The translations under genes and the position numbers were made by a program. Positions 18,018 through 26,007 of a stretch of 64,000 nt of DNA are shown here, piece after piece. Source of the DNA: AP-15 sp035538335 (GTDB lineage Bacteria; Pseudomonadota; Alphaproteobacteria; ATCC43930; CGMCC-115725); NCBI GenBank assembly GCA_035538335.1, contig DATLKN010000003.1, forward strand, positions 62,001 to 126,000. Direction: 5' to 3'. Positions within the stretch are counted from its first letter, which is position 1. Each line of letters begins with the position of its first letter. A model generated the notes under the pieces. The model searched no databases. It was given only the letters and a program-made list of their open reading frames with translations, and had not been told where the DNA came from.

Positions 18018-19048
18018 CGACGCAGCCGCAGGAGGCCGTACCGCTCGCCCCGGCGCAGACTCGCGGCGGACCGGCGGCATGGCCGGCGCTCCGCCACTGG
18101 GTAATGATCGGCGCCATCGCAATCGCGCTGGTGCTGCCCTTCGTCTTTCACGGGTTCGTCGTCTTCCAGCTGACCCTGGTCATGATCTACGGGCTGGCGA
18201 TACTCGGCCTCAACCTGTTGACCGGGTTCAACGGCCAATTCTCGCTCGGGCACGGCGCCTTCTACGGGCTCGGGGCCTATGTCACGGCGATCCTGATGCA
18301 GCGCTGGGGTGTCGCCTATTACTGGACCTTGCCGGCGGCCGGCGGCGTCTGCTTCCTCGTCGGCTTTCTATTCGGCCTGCCGGCATTGCGCCTGCAAGGC
18401 CTCTACCTCGCGCTCGCCACCTTCGCGCTCGCTGTCGCGCTGCCGCAGCTGTTGAAATTCCACGGCCTCGAACACTGGACCGGCGGCGTGCAAGGCATCG
18501 TCGTCGATCAGCCCGACCCGCCCTCCTTCCTGCCGATCGACGCCGACCAGTGGCTCTACTACTTCACGCTGGCGGTGGTCCTGATCCTCTTCGCCGGCGC
18601 CGCCAACCTGGTGCGGAGCCGCACCGGGCGCGCCATCATGGCGATCCGCGACCATCCGATCGCGGCAAGCGCGATGGGCATCAACGCGCCCTTGTACAAG
18701 ACGCTGACCTTCGGCGTCAGCGCGCTTTATACCGGGATCGCCGGTGCGCTCGGCGCCATCGCGGTGCAGTTCGTCGCACCGGACAGCTTCAATTTCCTGC
18801 TGTCGATCTCATTCCTCGTGGGGCTGATCATCGGCGGCATGGGATCGTTGCCGGGCTGCCTCTTCGGCGGCCTCTTCGTGCTCTACGTGCCGAACATCGC
18901 CGAGAGCGTCTCACGGGGATTGGCGGGCGCCGTCTATGGCGTCATCATGCTGCTTGTCATTTTCGTGATGCCGTCGGGAGCGGCGGGTTTCACCCGGCTC
19001 GTCATTGCGCGGCTGTCGCGATCACGCAATCGTCAACCGCCGGCATAG
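18014..19048 (+). CDS. livM: Branched-chain amino acid/amide ABC transporter permease, LivM type
   Basis: 344 residues; ATGA overlap with livH. The N-terminal ~25 residues are polar, followed by about nine or ten membrane segments. LivM signatures are clear: GLNLLTGFNGQFSLGHGAFY, RTGRAIMAIRDHPIAASAMG and LIIGGMGSLPGCLFGGLFVL. It is the second permease subunit. The binding protein gene follows 31 bp downstream, completing a five-gene transporter operon. Confidence 0.93.
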   Translation: MTTQPQEAVPLAPAQTRGGPAAWPALRHWVMIGAIAIALVLPFVFHGFVVFQLTLVMIYGLAILGLNLLTGFNGQFSLGHGAFYGLGAYVTAILMQRWGVAYYWTLPAAGGVCFLVGFLFGLPALRLQGLYLALATFALAVALPQLLKFHGLEHWTGGVQGIVVDQPDPPSFLPIDADQWLYYFTLAVVLILFAGAANLVRSRTGRAIMAIRDHPIAASAMGINAPLYKTLTFGVSALYTGIAGALGAIAVQFVAPDSFNFLLSISFLVGLIIGGMGSLPGCLFGGLFVLYVPNIAESVSRGLAGAVYGVIMLLVIFVMPSGAAGFTRLVIARLSRSRNRQPPA

Positions 19049-19079
19049 GCTAGAGCCGGGCTCTCCAGGGAGGTCACCC

Positions 19080-20306
19080 ATGAAGCAACTGACGCGCCGT
19101 TCGATCATCGCCGCCGCGCCCGCCACGCTCGCTCTCGGCGCGCTGCCGCGATCCGCCGGCGCCGCCAAAAAATATGGCCCCGGCGTCACCGACAAGTCGA
19201 TCAAGATCGGCAACACCTGTTTCTACAGCGGGCCGGCCTCGTCCTACGGCACGATCGGCAGAGCTATGGCCGCCTATTACAAGATGGTCAACGACCAGGG
19301 CGGCGTGAACGGCCGCATGATCGACTTCCTCTCCTACGACGACGCCTATTCGCCGCCGAAGACCGTCGAGATGACGCGCAAGATGGTCGAGCAGGATCAT
19401 GTGTTCCTCGACGCCGGTCCGCTCGGCACGCCGACAAACAGCGCGATCTGGCACTATATGAACCAGAAGAAGGTGCCGCAGCTCTTCGTCTCGACCGGCG
19501 CCAGCAAATGGAACGACCCGAAGGGCCATCCCTGGACGATCGGCTGGCAGCCCAACTACCACAGCGAGGGGCTGATCTACGCGGCTTACATCCTGAAGCA
19601 GAATCCGAAGGCAAAGGTCGCCGTGCTCTATCAGGACGACGATTTCGGCAAGGATTATCTGAGAGGCGTCAGCGACGGGCTGGCGAAGGCGCGTCTGAAA
19701 ATCGCCGTGGCGGCGAGCTACGAGACGACCGACACCACCGTCGATTCGCAGGTGATCGCGATGAAGTCGGCGGGCTGCAATGCGTTCGTCAACACCGCGA
19801 TCCCGAAATTTGCGGCACAGGCGATCAAGAAGGCGGCCGAAATCGAATGGAAGCCGGTGCATGTCCTCAGCAGCATCGGCGCGTCGGTCGCGGCCACCCT
19901 GAAGCCGGCCGGCTTCGAAAACGCCAAGGGGACCGTCTCCGATTTCTACCTGAAGGACCCGACCGATCCGCAATGGAAGGACGACGCCGGCTACAAGTGG
20001 TGGGTCGGCTTCATGGACAAGTATTATCCCAAGGGCGACAAGACCGACGTCAACAACGTCTACGGCCCCTCCAACGCGGCGACCGTGGTGCAGGCGCTGA
20101 AGCAGTGCGGCGACAATCTGACCCGGGAAAACGTGATGCGGCAGGCGGCGAATTTGCATAATTTCAAGCTTCCGATGCTGCTGCCGGGCATCACGATCAA
20201 TACTAGCCCGACCGATTTCGCCCCGGTCAAGCAAGTCCAGATGGCGCGCTTCGACGGCGAGCGGTGGCGGCTGTTCGGACCGCTTCTGACCGGCGCGGTC
20301 GGCTAG
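19080..20306 (+). CDS. ABC transporter substrate-binding protein (Peripla_BP_6, amide/branched-chain type)
   Basis: 408 residues. The N-terminus MKQLTRRSIIAAAPATLALGALPRSAGA is a signal peptide with a Tat-like TRRSII, cleaved near AGA. The mature protein has the type I periplasmic binding fold of the Leu/Ile/Val/amide family: GVTDKSIKIGNTCFYSGPAS, MVNDQGGVNGRMIDFLSYDD, KVAVLYQDDDFGKDYLRGVS. The start at 19080 follows GGGAGGTC. It delivers ligand to LivHM. The linked amidase suggests an amide or amino-acid derivative, but the ligand is not known. Confidence 0.92.
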   Translation: MKQLTRRSIIAAAPATLALGALPRSAGAAKKYGPGVTDKSIKIGNTCFYSGPASSYGTIGRAMAAYYKMVNDQGGVNGRMIDFLSYDDAYSPPKTVEMTRKMVEQDHVFLDAGPLGTPTNSAIWHYMNQKKVPQLFVSTGASKWNDPKGHPWTIGWQPNYHSEGLIYAAYILKQNPKAKVAVLYQDDDFGKDYLRGVSDGLAKARLKIAVAASYETTDTTVDSQVIAMKSAGCNAFVNTAIPKFAAQAIKKAAEIEWKPVHVLSSIGASVAATLKPAGFENAKGTVSDFYLKDPTDPQWKDDAGYKWWVGFMDKYYPKGDKTDVNNVYGPSNAATVVQALKQCGDNLTRENVMRQAANLHNFKLPMLLPGITINTSPTDFAPVKQVQMARFDGERWRLFGPLLTGAVG

Positions 20307-20325
20307 CCGAGATTGCGATCTCGAT

Positions 20326-20354
20326 CGGCCGCCGCCGCTCGCCGGCGGCGGCCG
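20326..20354 (+). terminator. Strong GC hairpin after the liv operon
   Basis: A perfect 12-bp stem (CGGCCGCCGCCG, 20326-20337, pairing with 20343-20354) and a 5-nt loop CTCGC lie 20 bp after the binding-protein stop. No T tract follows, so it may act as an RNA 3' stabiliser or a weak terminator. Confidence 0.5.
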
Positions 20355-20409
20355 TCGGGTCGCTGCGCCGAGGCAGGCCGCTCTCGCACCGCGCCACGGC
20401 CGGGGTCCG

Positions 20410-21048
20410 ATGATGCGCGCGGTGCGTATGATTTTTGCCGGAGCGGCCCTCTTCGTCGTGCTCCTCGCCGCGGGGTTCGGCTATTTCGTCGCCGTCGGGC
20501 ACCGGTATGGCGCCGGCAAGGCGCCGCCGACCGACGCCATCGTCGTCCTGACCGGCGGCAGCGGGCGGCTGGAAAGCGGCTTCGAGCTGTTGCGCCAGGG
20601 CAAGGGCAAGAAGCTGTTCGTCTCCGGCGTCAACCGACATGTCGACCTCGCCGATCTGCTGCGGGTCGCGAAAATCGCGCCGGCCTCTGCGGCATGCTGC
20701 GTCGTGCTCGGGCATCACGCCGACAATACTCGGCAAAACGCGCTCGAAACCGCGCGATGGATGCGCCGGGAAGGGTATAGAAGCCTGCGTCTCGTCACCG
20801 CCTGGTACCACATGCCGCGCAGCCTGCTCGAATTTACCCGCGCCATGCCCGACATCGAGATCGTCCCGCACCCGGTCTTCCCCGAGGAGCTCGAGCCGAG
20901 GCGCTGGTGGACCGAGCGCGGCAACGCGCTGTTGGTGTTGCGCGAATACAGCAAATACCTGGCAACGCTAATGCGGCCGCTGGTTCCCGAAACCGGAGGC
21001 GCCGGCGCCTCCGGCGAAGCCCGCGTCGAGGCGGGGCCGTCGCGATGA
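20410..21048 (+). CDS. YdcF/ElyC-family (DUF218) membrane protein
   Basis: 212 residues. One N-terminal membrane anchor (residues ~7-28, IFAGAALFVVLLAAGFGYFV) precedes a periplasmic DUF218 domain: DAIVVLTGGSGRLESGFELL, VLGHHADNTRQNALETARWM, RSLRLVTAWYHMPRSLLEF. Family members such as ElyC and SanA affect envelope and peptidoglycan precursor homeostasis. It overlaps plsC by 4 nt, supporting an envelope role. Confidence 0.85.
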   Translation: MMRAVRMIFAGAALFVVLLAAGFGYFVAVGHRYGAGKAPPTDAIVVLTGGSGRLESGFELLRQGKGKKLFVSGVNRHVDLADLLRVAKIAPASAACCVVLGHHADNTRQNALETARWMRREGYRSLRLVTAWYHMPRSLLEFTRAMPDIEIVPHPVFPEELEPRRWWTERGNALLVLREYSKYLATLMRPLVPETGGAGASGEARVEAGPSR

Positions 21049-21815
21049 GCTGGGCCCGGGCCTTCGCCTTCAACCTGCTGTTCGTCGGCTGGACGGTCAT
21101 CGTCGGCGTCCTGGCGTTGCCGTTTCTCGTACCGCCGCGGCGCGCGGCGATGGCGTTCGGCCGATGGTGGGCGAAAAGCGTGCTCGTGCTGCTGCGCGCC
21201 GTCGTCGGGCTCGGGCACGAGGTCCGCGGCTTGGACCGGCTGCCGCCGGGCGCCTGCATCGTCGCGATGAAGCACCAATCCGCGTGGGATGCGCTGATCC
21301 TGCCGATCGTGCTCGGCGACCCGGCGATCGTCGTCAAGCGCGAGCTCTTATGGCTGCCGATCTACGGCTGGTATGCGGGGCGCGCCGGCTCGATCGCGGT
21401 CGACCGCAAGGCCGGCGCCGCGGCATTGCGTCGGATGGTGGCGGCGGCACGCGAGGCCGCCGCCGAGGGCCGGCCGATCGTCATCTTTCCCGAAGGGACC
21501 CGGACCGCGCCGGGGACGCGCCTTTCCTACCATCCCGGCGTCGCGGCTCTCTATCAGGGGCTGCAGCTGCCGCTCGTGCCGGCGGCGGTCAATTCCGGCC
21601 TCTACTGGGGGCGGCGAAGCTTTTTGAAGCGCCCGGGCCGCATCGTGCTCGAATTCTTGCCGCCGATCCCGCCCGGCCTCTCCCGCCGCGCCGTCATGCA
21701 GGAGATCGAAACCCGGATCGAGGCGGCCACCGCGGTGCTGGAGAAGGAGGCGAGCGGCGGCGAGCGGTTCGAAGATCTGGCCGGTGAACGAAAAAAGAAC
21801 TACATTTCCTCTTGA
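21045..21815 (+). CDS. plsC: 1-acyl-sn-glycerol-3-phosphate acyltransferase
   Basis: 256 residues; ATGA overlap with the YdcF gene. An N-terminal membrane helix (FNLLFVGWTVIVGVLALPFL) is followed by acyltransferase blocks: HX4D as MKHQSAWDAL (block I), VKRELLWLPIYGWY (block II), IVIFPEGTRTAPG (block III) and PLVPAAVNSGLYWGRRSF (block IV). It makes phosphatidic acid from lysophosphatidate at the inner membrane. The length and motif order are normal. Confidence 0.9.
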   Translation: MSWARAFAFNLLFVGWTVIVGVLALPFLVPPRRAAMAFGRWWAKSVLVLLRAVVGLGHEVRGLDRLPPGACIVAMKHQSAWDALILPIVLGDPAIVVKRELLWLPIYGWYAGRAGSIAVDRKAGAAALRRMVAAAREAAAEGRPIVIFPEGTRTAPGTRLSYHPGVAALYQGLQLPLVPAAVNSGLYWGRRSFLKRPGRIVLEFLPPIPPGLSRRAVMQEIETRIEAATAVLEKEASGGERFEDLAGERKKNYISS

Positions 21816-21832
21816 AGGAGGAATGACGGGTC

Positions 21833-24202
21833 ATGGCCACCGTAGCCGCGATCTCGCAGCAGATCTGGGACATGAAATACCGCCTGAAGGGCGCTTCGGG
21901 CGAGCTGCTCGACAGGACGATCGAGGACACCTGGCGGCGGGTCGCGGAGGCGCTCGCCGCGGTCGAGCGCGATCCCGCGCCGTGGCGCGAACGCTTTTAT
22001 GCCGCGATGGAGGATTTCGCGTTCCTGCCGGCCGGCCGGGTGATTGCCGGCGCCGGCACCAAGCGCTCGGTGACGCTCTTCAACTGCTTCGTGATGGGGC
22101 AGATCCCGGACGACATGGGCGGCATCTTCGCGCATCTGCGCGAAGCGGCGCTGACGATGCAGCAGGGCGGCGGCATCGGCTACGATTTCTCGACGCTGCG
22201 GCCGCGCGGCGCACCCGTCAAGGGCGTCGGCGCCGACGCCTCGGGGCCGCTCTCCTTCATGGACGTGTGGGACGCGATGTGCCGCACGATCATGTCGGCC
22301 GGCTACCGCCGCGGCGCGATGATGGCGACCCTGCGCTGCGACCACCCCGACATCGAGGCCTTCGTCGAAGCCAAGCACGAGCCGGGCCGGCTGCGGATGT
22401 TCAATCTCTCGGTGCTCGTCACCGACGCCTTCATGCAGGCGGTCGAGGAGAACGCGCCCTGGCAGCTCGCCTTCGACGGCACGGCGTGGAAGGTGCTGCC
22501 GGCGCGCGAGCTGTGGGACAAGATCATGCGGGCGACCTACGCCTATGCCGAGCCCGGCGTCATCTTCATCGACCGCATCAACCGGTCGAACAACCTCCAT
22601 TATTGCGAGACCATCACCTCGACCAATCCGTGCGGCGAGCAGCCGCTGCCGCCTTATGGCGCGTGCCTCTTGGGGTCGATCAACCTGGCGCGGCTCGTCC
22701 TCGACCCCTTCACCGAGAAGGCGCGGCTCGACCTCGACCGGCTCGCGCGGCTCGTGCCGGACGCCGTGCGCATGATGGACAACGTCATCGACGTGTCGCA
22801 ATTTCCGCTGCCGCAGCAGCGCGAGGAAGCACTGGCCAAGCGCCGCATCGGGCTCGGCGTCACCGGGCTCGCCGACGCGCTGATCATGTGCGGGCTGCGC
22901 TACGGCTCGGCGAAGGCGGTGGCGGCGACCGAAACCTGGCTTTCGGCGATCGAGCGCGCCGCCTATCTCGCCTCGGCGGCGCTGGCGGCGGAAAAGGGCC
23001 CCTTCCCGCTCTTCGACCGCGAGCGCTACCTCGCGGGCGAGCGGATCGCCGCCTTCGCGCCCGAGCTGCGCGAGGCCATCGCCAAGAACGGCATGCGCAA
23101 CGCGCTTCTGACCTCGGTCGCGCCGACGGGCACGATTTCGCTCTTTGCCGACAACGTATCCTCGGGGCTCGAGCCAGTCTTCAGTTTCCGCTATACGCGC
23201 AACATCCTGATGCCGGACGGCACGCGGCGCGAGGAGGAGGTGGCGGACTACGCCTACCGCCTCTACCAGCGCCTGAAGGGCAGCGTCGCGCCGCTGCCCG
23301 ACTGCTTCGTCGATGCCGAGGGGCTGACGCCCGAAGACCACCTCGTCATGCAGGCGGCGGTCCAGAAACATGTCGACAGCGGCGTCTCGAAGACGATCAA
23401 CCTGCCGGCCGACATCCCCTTCGAGCGCTTCAAGGATATCTACCAGCAGGCCTACGCGCTGGGGTGCAAGGGCTGCACCACCTATCGCCCGAACGAGGTG
23501 ACGGGAGCGGTGCTCGAGCGCCGCGAGGAGAGGCCGGCGGAGCCGTCGGCCGCCCCGCGCCCGGCGCCGCGCCAGACCGAGCTGCCGCTGCCGGCGCCGG
23601 CGGCAAAGCCCGTCGACGTCTTCGAGGCCGGCGGCGTCGTCTACATGACGCAGCCGCTCAGCCGCCCCGAGGCGCTGCCCGGGCAAACCTACAAGCTGCG
23701 CTGGCCGGAAACCGAGCACGCGCTCTACATCACCCTCAACGACATCATCCAGGACGGCAGAAGGCGGCCCTTCGAGGTCTTCATCAACTCGAAGAACATG
23801 GAGCATTACGCCTGGACCGTGGCGCTGACGCGGATGATCAGCGCCGTCTTCCGGCGCGGCGGCGACGTGTCGTTTGTCGTCGAGGAGATGAAGGCGGTGT
23901 TCGATCCCAGGGGCGGCGCCTGGATGGAGGGGCGCTACGTGCCCTCGCTGTTGGCCGCGATCGGCGATGTGATCGAACGGCACATGATCGAGATCGGCTT
24001 TCTGCCGCGCGGCCAGCGCGACCCCGCGCAAGCCGCGAAGGTGGTCAACCTGCCGGCCGCCGAAAGCCTCGGCGCGAACCCGCAGACGGGCAGCGCGACT
24101 CTGCCTCGGATGGCGCAATGCCCGAAATGCGGCGCCGCCGCGCTGATCCGCCTCGAAGGCTGCGACCAGTGCACGAACTGCGACTACTCGCGCTGCGGCT
24201 AG
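21833..24202 (+). CDS. nrdJ: Adenosylcobalamin-dependent (class II) ribonucleoside-diphosphate reductase
   Basis: 789 residues; ATG 21833 with AAGGAGG 13-18 bp upstream. The ten-stranded barrel motifs are visible: SVTLFNCFVMGQIPDDMGGI, MQQGGGIGYDFSTLRPRGA, and the active-site block HYCETITSTNPCGEQPLPP containing the N-x-C-x-E triad, plus NLPADIPFERFKDIYQQAY. A C-terminal tail with CPKC...CDQCTNC is the redox-active/zinc-like Cys cluster. It reduces ribonucleotides using B12 and works with or without oxygen. No cobalamin riboswitch was seen in the 17-bp gap upstream. Confidence 0.95.
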   Translation: MATVAAISQQIWDMKYRLKGASGELLDRTIEDTWRRVAEALAAVERDPAPWRERFYAAMEDFAFLPAGRVIAGAGTKRSVTLFNCFVMGQIPDDMGGIFAHLREAALTMQQGGGIGYDFSTLRPRGAPVKGVGADASGPLSFMDVWDAMCRTIMSAGYRRGAMMATLRCDHPDIEAFVEAKHEPGRLRMFNLSVLVTDAFMQAVEENAPWQLAFDGTAWKVLPARELWDKIMRATYAYAEPGVIFIDRINRSNNLHYCETITSTNPCGEQPLPPYGACLLGSINLARLVLDPFTEKARLDLDRLARLVPDAVRMMDNVIDVSQFPLPQQREEALAKRRIGLGVTGLADALIMCGLRYGSAKAVAATETWLSAIERAAYLASAALAAEKGPFPLFDRERYLAGERIAAFAPELREAIAKNGMRNALLTSVAPTGTISLFADNVSSGLEPVFSFRYTRNILMPDGTRREEEVADYAYRLYQRLKGSVAPLPDCFVDAEGLTPEDHLVMQAAVQKHVDSGVSKTINLPADIPFERFKDIYQQAYALGCKGCTTYRPNEVTGAVLERREERPAEPSAAPRPAPRQTELPLPAPAAKPVDVFEAGGVVYMTQPLSRPEALPGQTYKLRWPETEHALYITLNDIIQDGRRRPFEVFINSKNMEHYAWTVALTRMISAVFRRGGDVSFVVEEMKAVFDPRGGAWMEGRYVPSLLAAIGDVIERHMIEIGFLPRGQRDPAQAAKVVNLPAAESLGANPQTGSATLPRMAQCPKCGAAALIRLEGCDQCTNCDYSRCG

Positions 24203-24217
24203 GCAGGCCGCGAGTCA

Positions 24218-24244
24218 GGCCGGCGGCGGGGCGCGCCGCCGGCC
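24218..24244. terminator. GC-rich hairpin between convergent genes
   Basis: A perfect 11-bp stem (GGCCGGCGGCG, 24218-24228, pairing with 24234-24244) with a 5-nt loop lies in the 49-bp gap between nrdJ and the Gly/Trp-rich gene. It could serve both strands, but there is no T run. Confidence 0.5.
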
Positions 24245-24251
24245 GCCGCGC

Positions 24252-24578
24252 TCAATAGCAGTTGTAGGTGTAGCAATAATTAGAGGGATAGCCCCAGGCA
24301 TAGGCCGGATAGCCCCAGCCCCAGCCCCAGCCCACCGCCGCGGCCGCGCCCCACCAGGGCCAACCCCAGCCCCAGCCGCGCCAGCCCCAGCCGCCGCGCC
24401 AGCCCCAGCCGCCGCGCCAGCCCCAGCCGCCGCGCCAACCCCAGCCGCCGCGCCAGCCGCCGCCGTGCCAGCCCCAGGCATGGCCGCCGCGCCACCAAGC
24501 CTCGGCCGGGCTGACGCTCAGCGACGAGGTGATGGTTGCAACGGCGAGCACCGCCCCTATCAGGAATTTGCGTATCAC
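24252..24578 (-). CDS. Secreted Gly/Trp-rich repeat protein
   Basis: 108 residues. A signal peptide (MIRKFLIGAVLAVATITSSL...SPAEA) is cleaved near residue 27. The mature ~80 residues are mostly Gly, Trp, Arg and Tyr: repeated GWRGGW units, then GWGWGWPWWG and a Tyr/Asn/Cys tail (NYCYTYNCY). About 22 residues are Trp. The repeat is encoded by an 18-bp DNA unit in tandem. Composition recalls Gly/aromatic-rich surface or sulfur-globule proteins of other bacteria, but no function can be assigned. Gene prediction is supported by the signal peptide and a nearby GGGAGGAGTT upstream. Confidence 0.75.
   Translation of the reverse strand: MIRKFLIGAVLAVATITSSLSVSPAEAWWRGGHAWGWHGGGWRGGWGWRGGWGWRGGWGWRGGWGWRGWGWGWPWWGAAAAVGWGWGWGYPAYAWGYPSNYCYTYNCY
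24379..24460. repeat. 18-bp coding tandem repeat
   Basis: Four to five tandem copies of CAGCCGCCGCGCCAGCCC (top strand), coding on the minus strand for the GWRGGW unit of the Gly/Trp-rich protein. Copies differ by only one or two bases (AACCCC at one junction). Confidence 0.75.
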
Positions 24579-24736
24579 GGGAAACTCCTCCCAGGATCTC
24601 GACCCGCGCCATTATACGGCGGGTCGATCGCCAGCGTGCCCGAAGAGATGTGGGAAACCGCACCGACGATGACAATTGGTCGTAACTTGCCGCAAGTGGC
24701 GCCGAACGGCGCTGCGGCGTCTCGCCAGGGAGCCCG

Positions 24737-25219
24737 ATGATGCGAACACAAGAGAGCGATCCGGCGGCACAATCCCGCCCGCCTGCGGGCGAGGTCGTGG
24801 TGGGCGAGACCGGCGACGGCCGCTTGCAGCAATCGGTGGCGGCCGCCGGCCATAGCCTCTTCGCCGACGAGCCCCTCGAAAGGGGCGGCGGCGGCACCGG
24901 GCCCGACCCGTACGATTTGCTGCTCGCCGCGCTCGGCGCCTGCACCTCGATGACCTTGCGCCTCTACGCCGACCGCAAGGGCTGGCCGCTCGAGCGCGTG
25001 CGCGTCGTCCTCGGCCATCGCAAGATTCACGCCGAGGATTGCCGCGACTGCGAAACCCGCATCGGCCTCCTCGACGAGATCGACCGGGAGATCGAGCTGT
25101 CCGGGCCGCTCGACATGGAACAGCGGGCGCGGCTGTTGGAGATCGCCGATCACTGCCCGGTGCACCGGACGCTCAAATCGGAAATCGTCATTCGGACGCG
25201 CGAGCGGCCAGGCCGCTGA
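24737..25219 (+). CDS. OsmC/Ohr-family protein
   Basis: 160 residues. The OsmC fold is shown by TGPDPYDLLLAALGACTSMT and the C-terminal EIADHCPVHRTLKSEIVIRT; both conserved Cys positions are kept, fitting a thiol peroxidase acting on hydroperoxides. A CRDCET segment adds two more Cys in the middle. ATG 24737 is immediately followed by a second ATG. The 3' end overlaps the convergent gamma-glutamylcyclotransferase gene by 32 bp. Role in oxidative defence is inferred from the family. Confidence 0.85.
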   Translation: MMRTQESDPAAQSRPPAGEVVVGETGDGRLQQSVAAAGHSLFADEPLERGGGGTGPDPYDLLLAALGACTSMTLRLYADRKGWPLERVRVVLGHRKIHAEDCRDCETRIGLLDEIDREIELSGPLDMEQRARLLEIADHCPVHRTLKSEIVIRTRERPGR

Positions 25220-25778
25220 CGAGCCGATCGAGCCGCCGCAGCCCGGCATCGAGGATGCCGAGCGCCTCGAGATGGCGGATCGTGCCGGCGAGATAATCGC
25301 GGCAGGCGCCGCGGCTGCCCTCGGCGCCCGCGATCATCCGCGCCGCCGCCTCGGGCGGCAGCCGGCCGGCATAATGGGGATGGCCGCGGCGCACGACGAA
25401 GGCAAGGCTCGCGACGCTGCCGCCGGCGACATATGCCGTCACCGGGCGCAAGTCGTAGACGAGGTCGGTCATCTCGCGCGCCCACAAAAGGGCGAGGGCC
25501 GCCGCCGCATCCGCCGGCGGCAGGCGCAGCGCCACGCCGCGGCAGGCGCCGCCGCGGTCGAGCCCGAGCACGAGCCCCGGCCGCGCGCGGGAGCCGCGGT
25601 AATCGTAGGACATGACGCAGAAGCTGCGGTGCCAGCCGTAAACGAGCGCCGGCGCGACTGCGGCATGGGGAATGCCCGGGTCCCACATCAAGGAGCCGTA
25701 GGCGAAGACCCAGACGGAGCGCCCGCCGCCGCACAATGCCGCGATGCGCGGCGGCAGGGAGAGGGCGGCGGCGCTCAT
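25188..25778 (-). CDS. chaC: ChaC-family gamma-glutamylcyclotransferase
   Basis: 196 residues from MSAAALSLPPRIAAL; an ATG 18 bp upstream is also possible. The family signature SVWVFAYGSLMWDPG is followed by YGWHRSFCVMSYDYRGSRARPG, LGLDRGGACRGVALRL and LALLWAREMTDLVYDLR, which carries the catalytic Glu of ChaC proteins. It degrades glutathione to 5-oxoproline and Cys-Gly in the cytoplasm. Convergent overlap with the OsmC gene may be coincidental, though both concern thiols. Confidence 0.85.
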   Translation of the reverse strand: MSAAALSLPPRIAALCGGGRSVWVFAYGSLMWDPGIPHAAVAPALVYGWHRSFCVMSYDYRGSRARPGLVLGLDRGGACRGVALRLPPADAAAALALLWAREMTDLVYDLRPVTAYVAGGSVASLAFVVRRGHPHYAGRLPPEAAARMIAGAEGSRGACRDYLAGTIRHLEALGILDAGLRRLDRLVSGLAARASE

Positions 25779-25855
25779 GGTTCGAGACGGGCGCATCGCG
25801 CCCTTCTCAGAGCTCGGGAAGGAATTGGCAAAACGGTGCGCTGCACGAACATCTG

Positions 25856-25975
25856 GCGTCCTTCGAGACGGCGCTCCGCGCCTCCTCAGGATGAGGCGGT
25901 TCTTTGATGGCAGTAAGAAAAAACCTCATCCCGAGGAGGAGCGCCTGAAAGCCGAGTCGCGAAGGGCGAGGCTGG
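25856..25975. repeat. Palindromic repeat pair (CGTCCTTCGAG type)
   Basis: The left element around 25856-25897 runs GCGTCCTTCGAGACGGCG to CTCAGGATGAGG. The right element from about 25926, CCTCATCCCGAGGAGGAGCG to GTCGCGAAGG, is its inverted relative, so the whole can form a large cruciform. It occupies the gap between chaC and the DUF2125 gene. Confidence 0.65.
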
Positions 25976-26007
25976 CCGGGCTCCGGGCGAGAAGCTATAA
26001 CCGCGCA

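Noticed and set aside
21784..24258. 824-codon plus-strand frame overlapping nrdJ
   Set aside because: It is a +1 shadow of nrdJ, with low-complexity Arg/Ala-rich sequence and no domain; nrdJ has all its family motifs.
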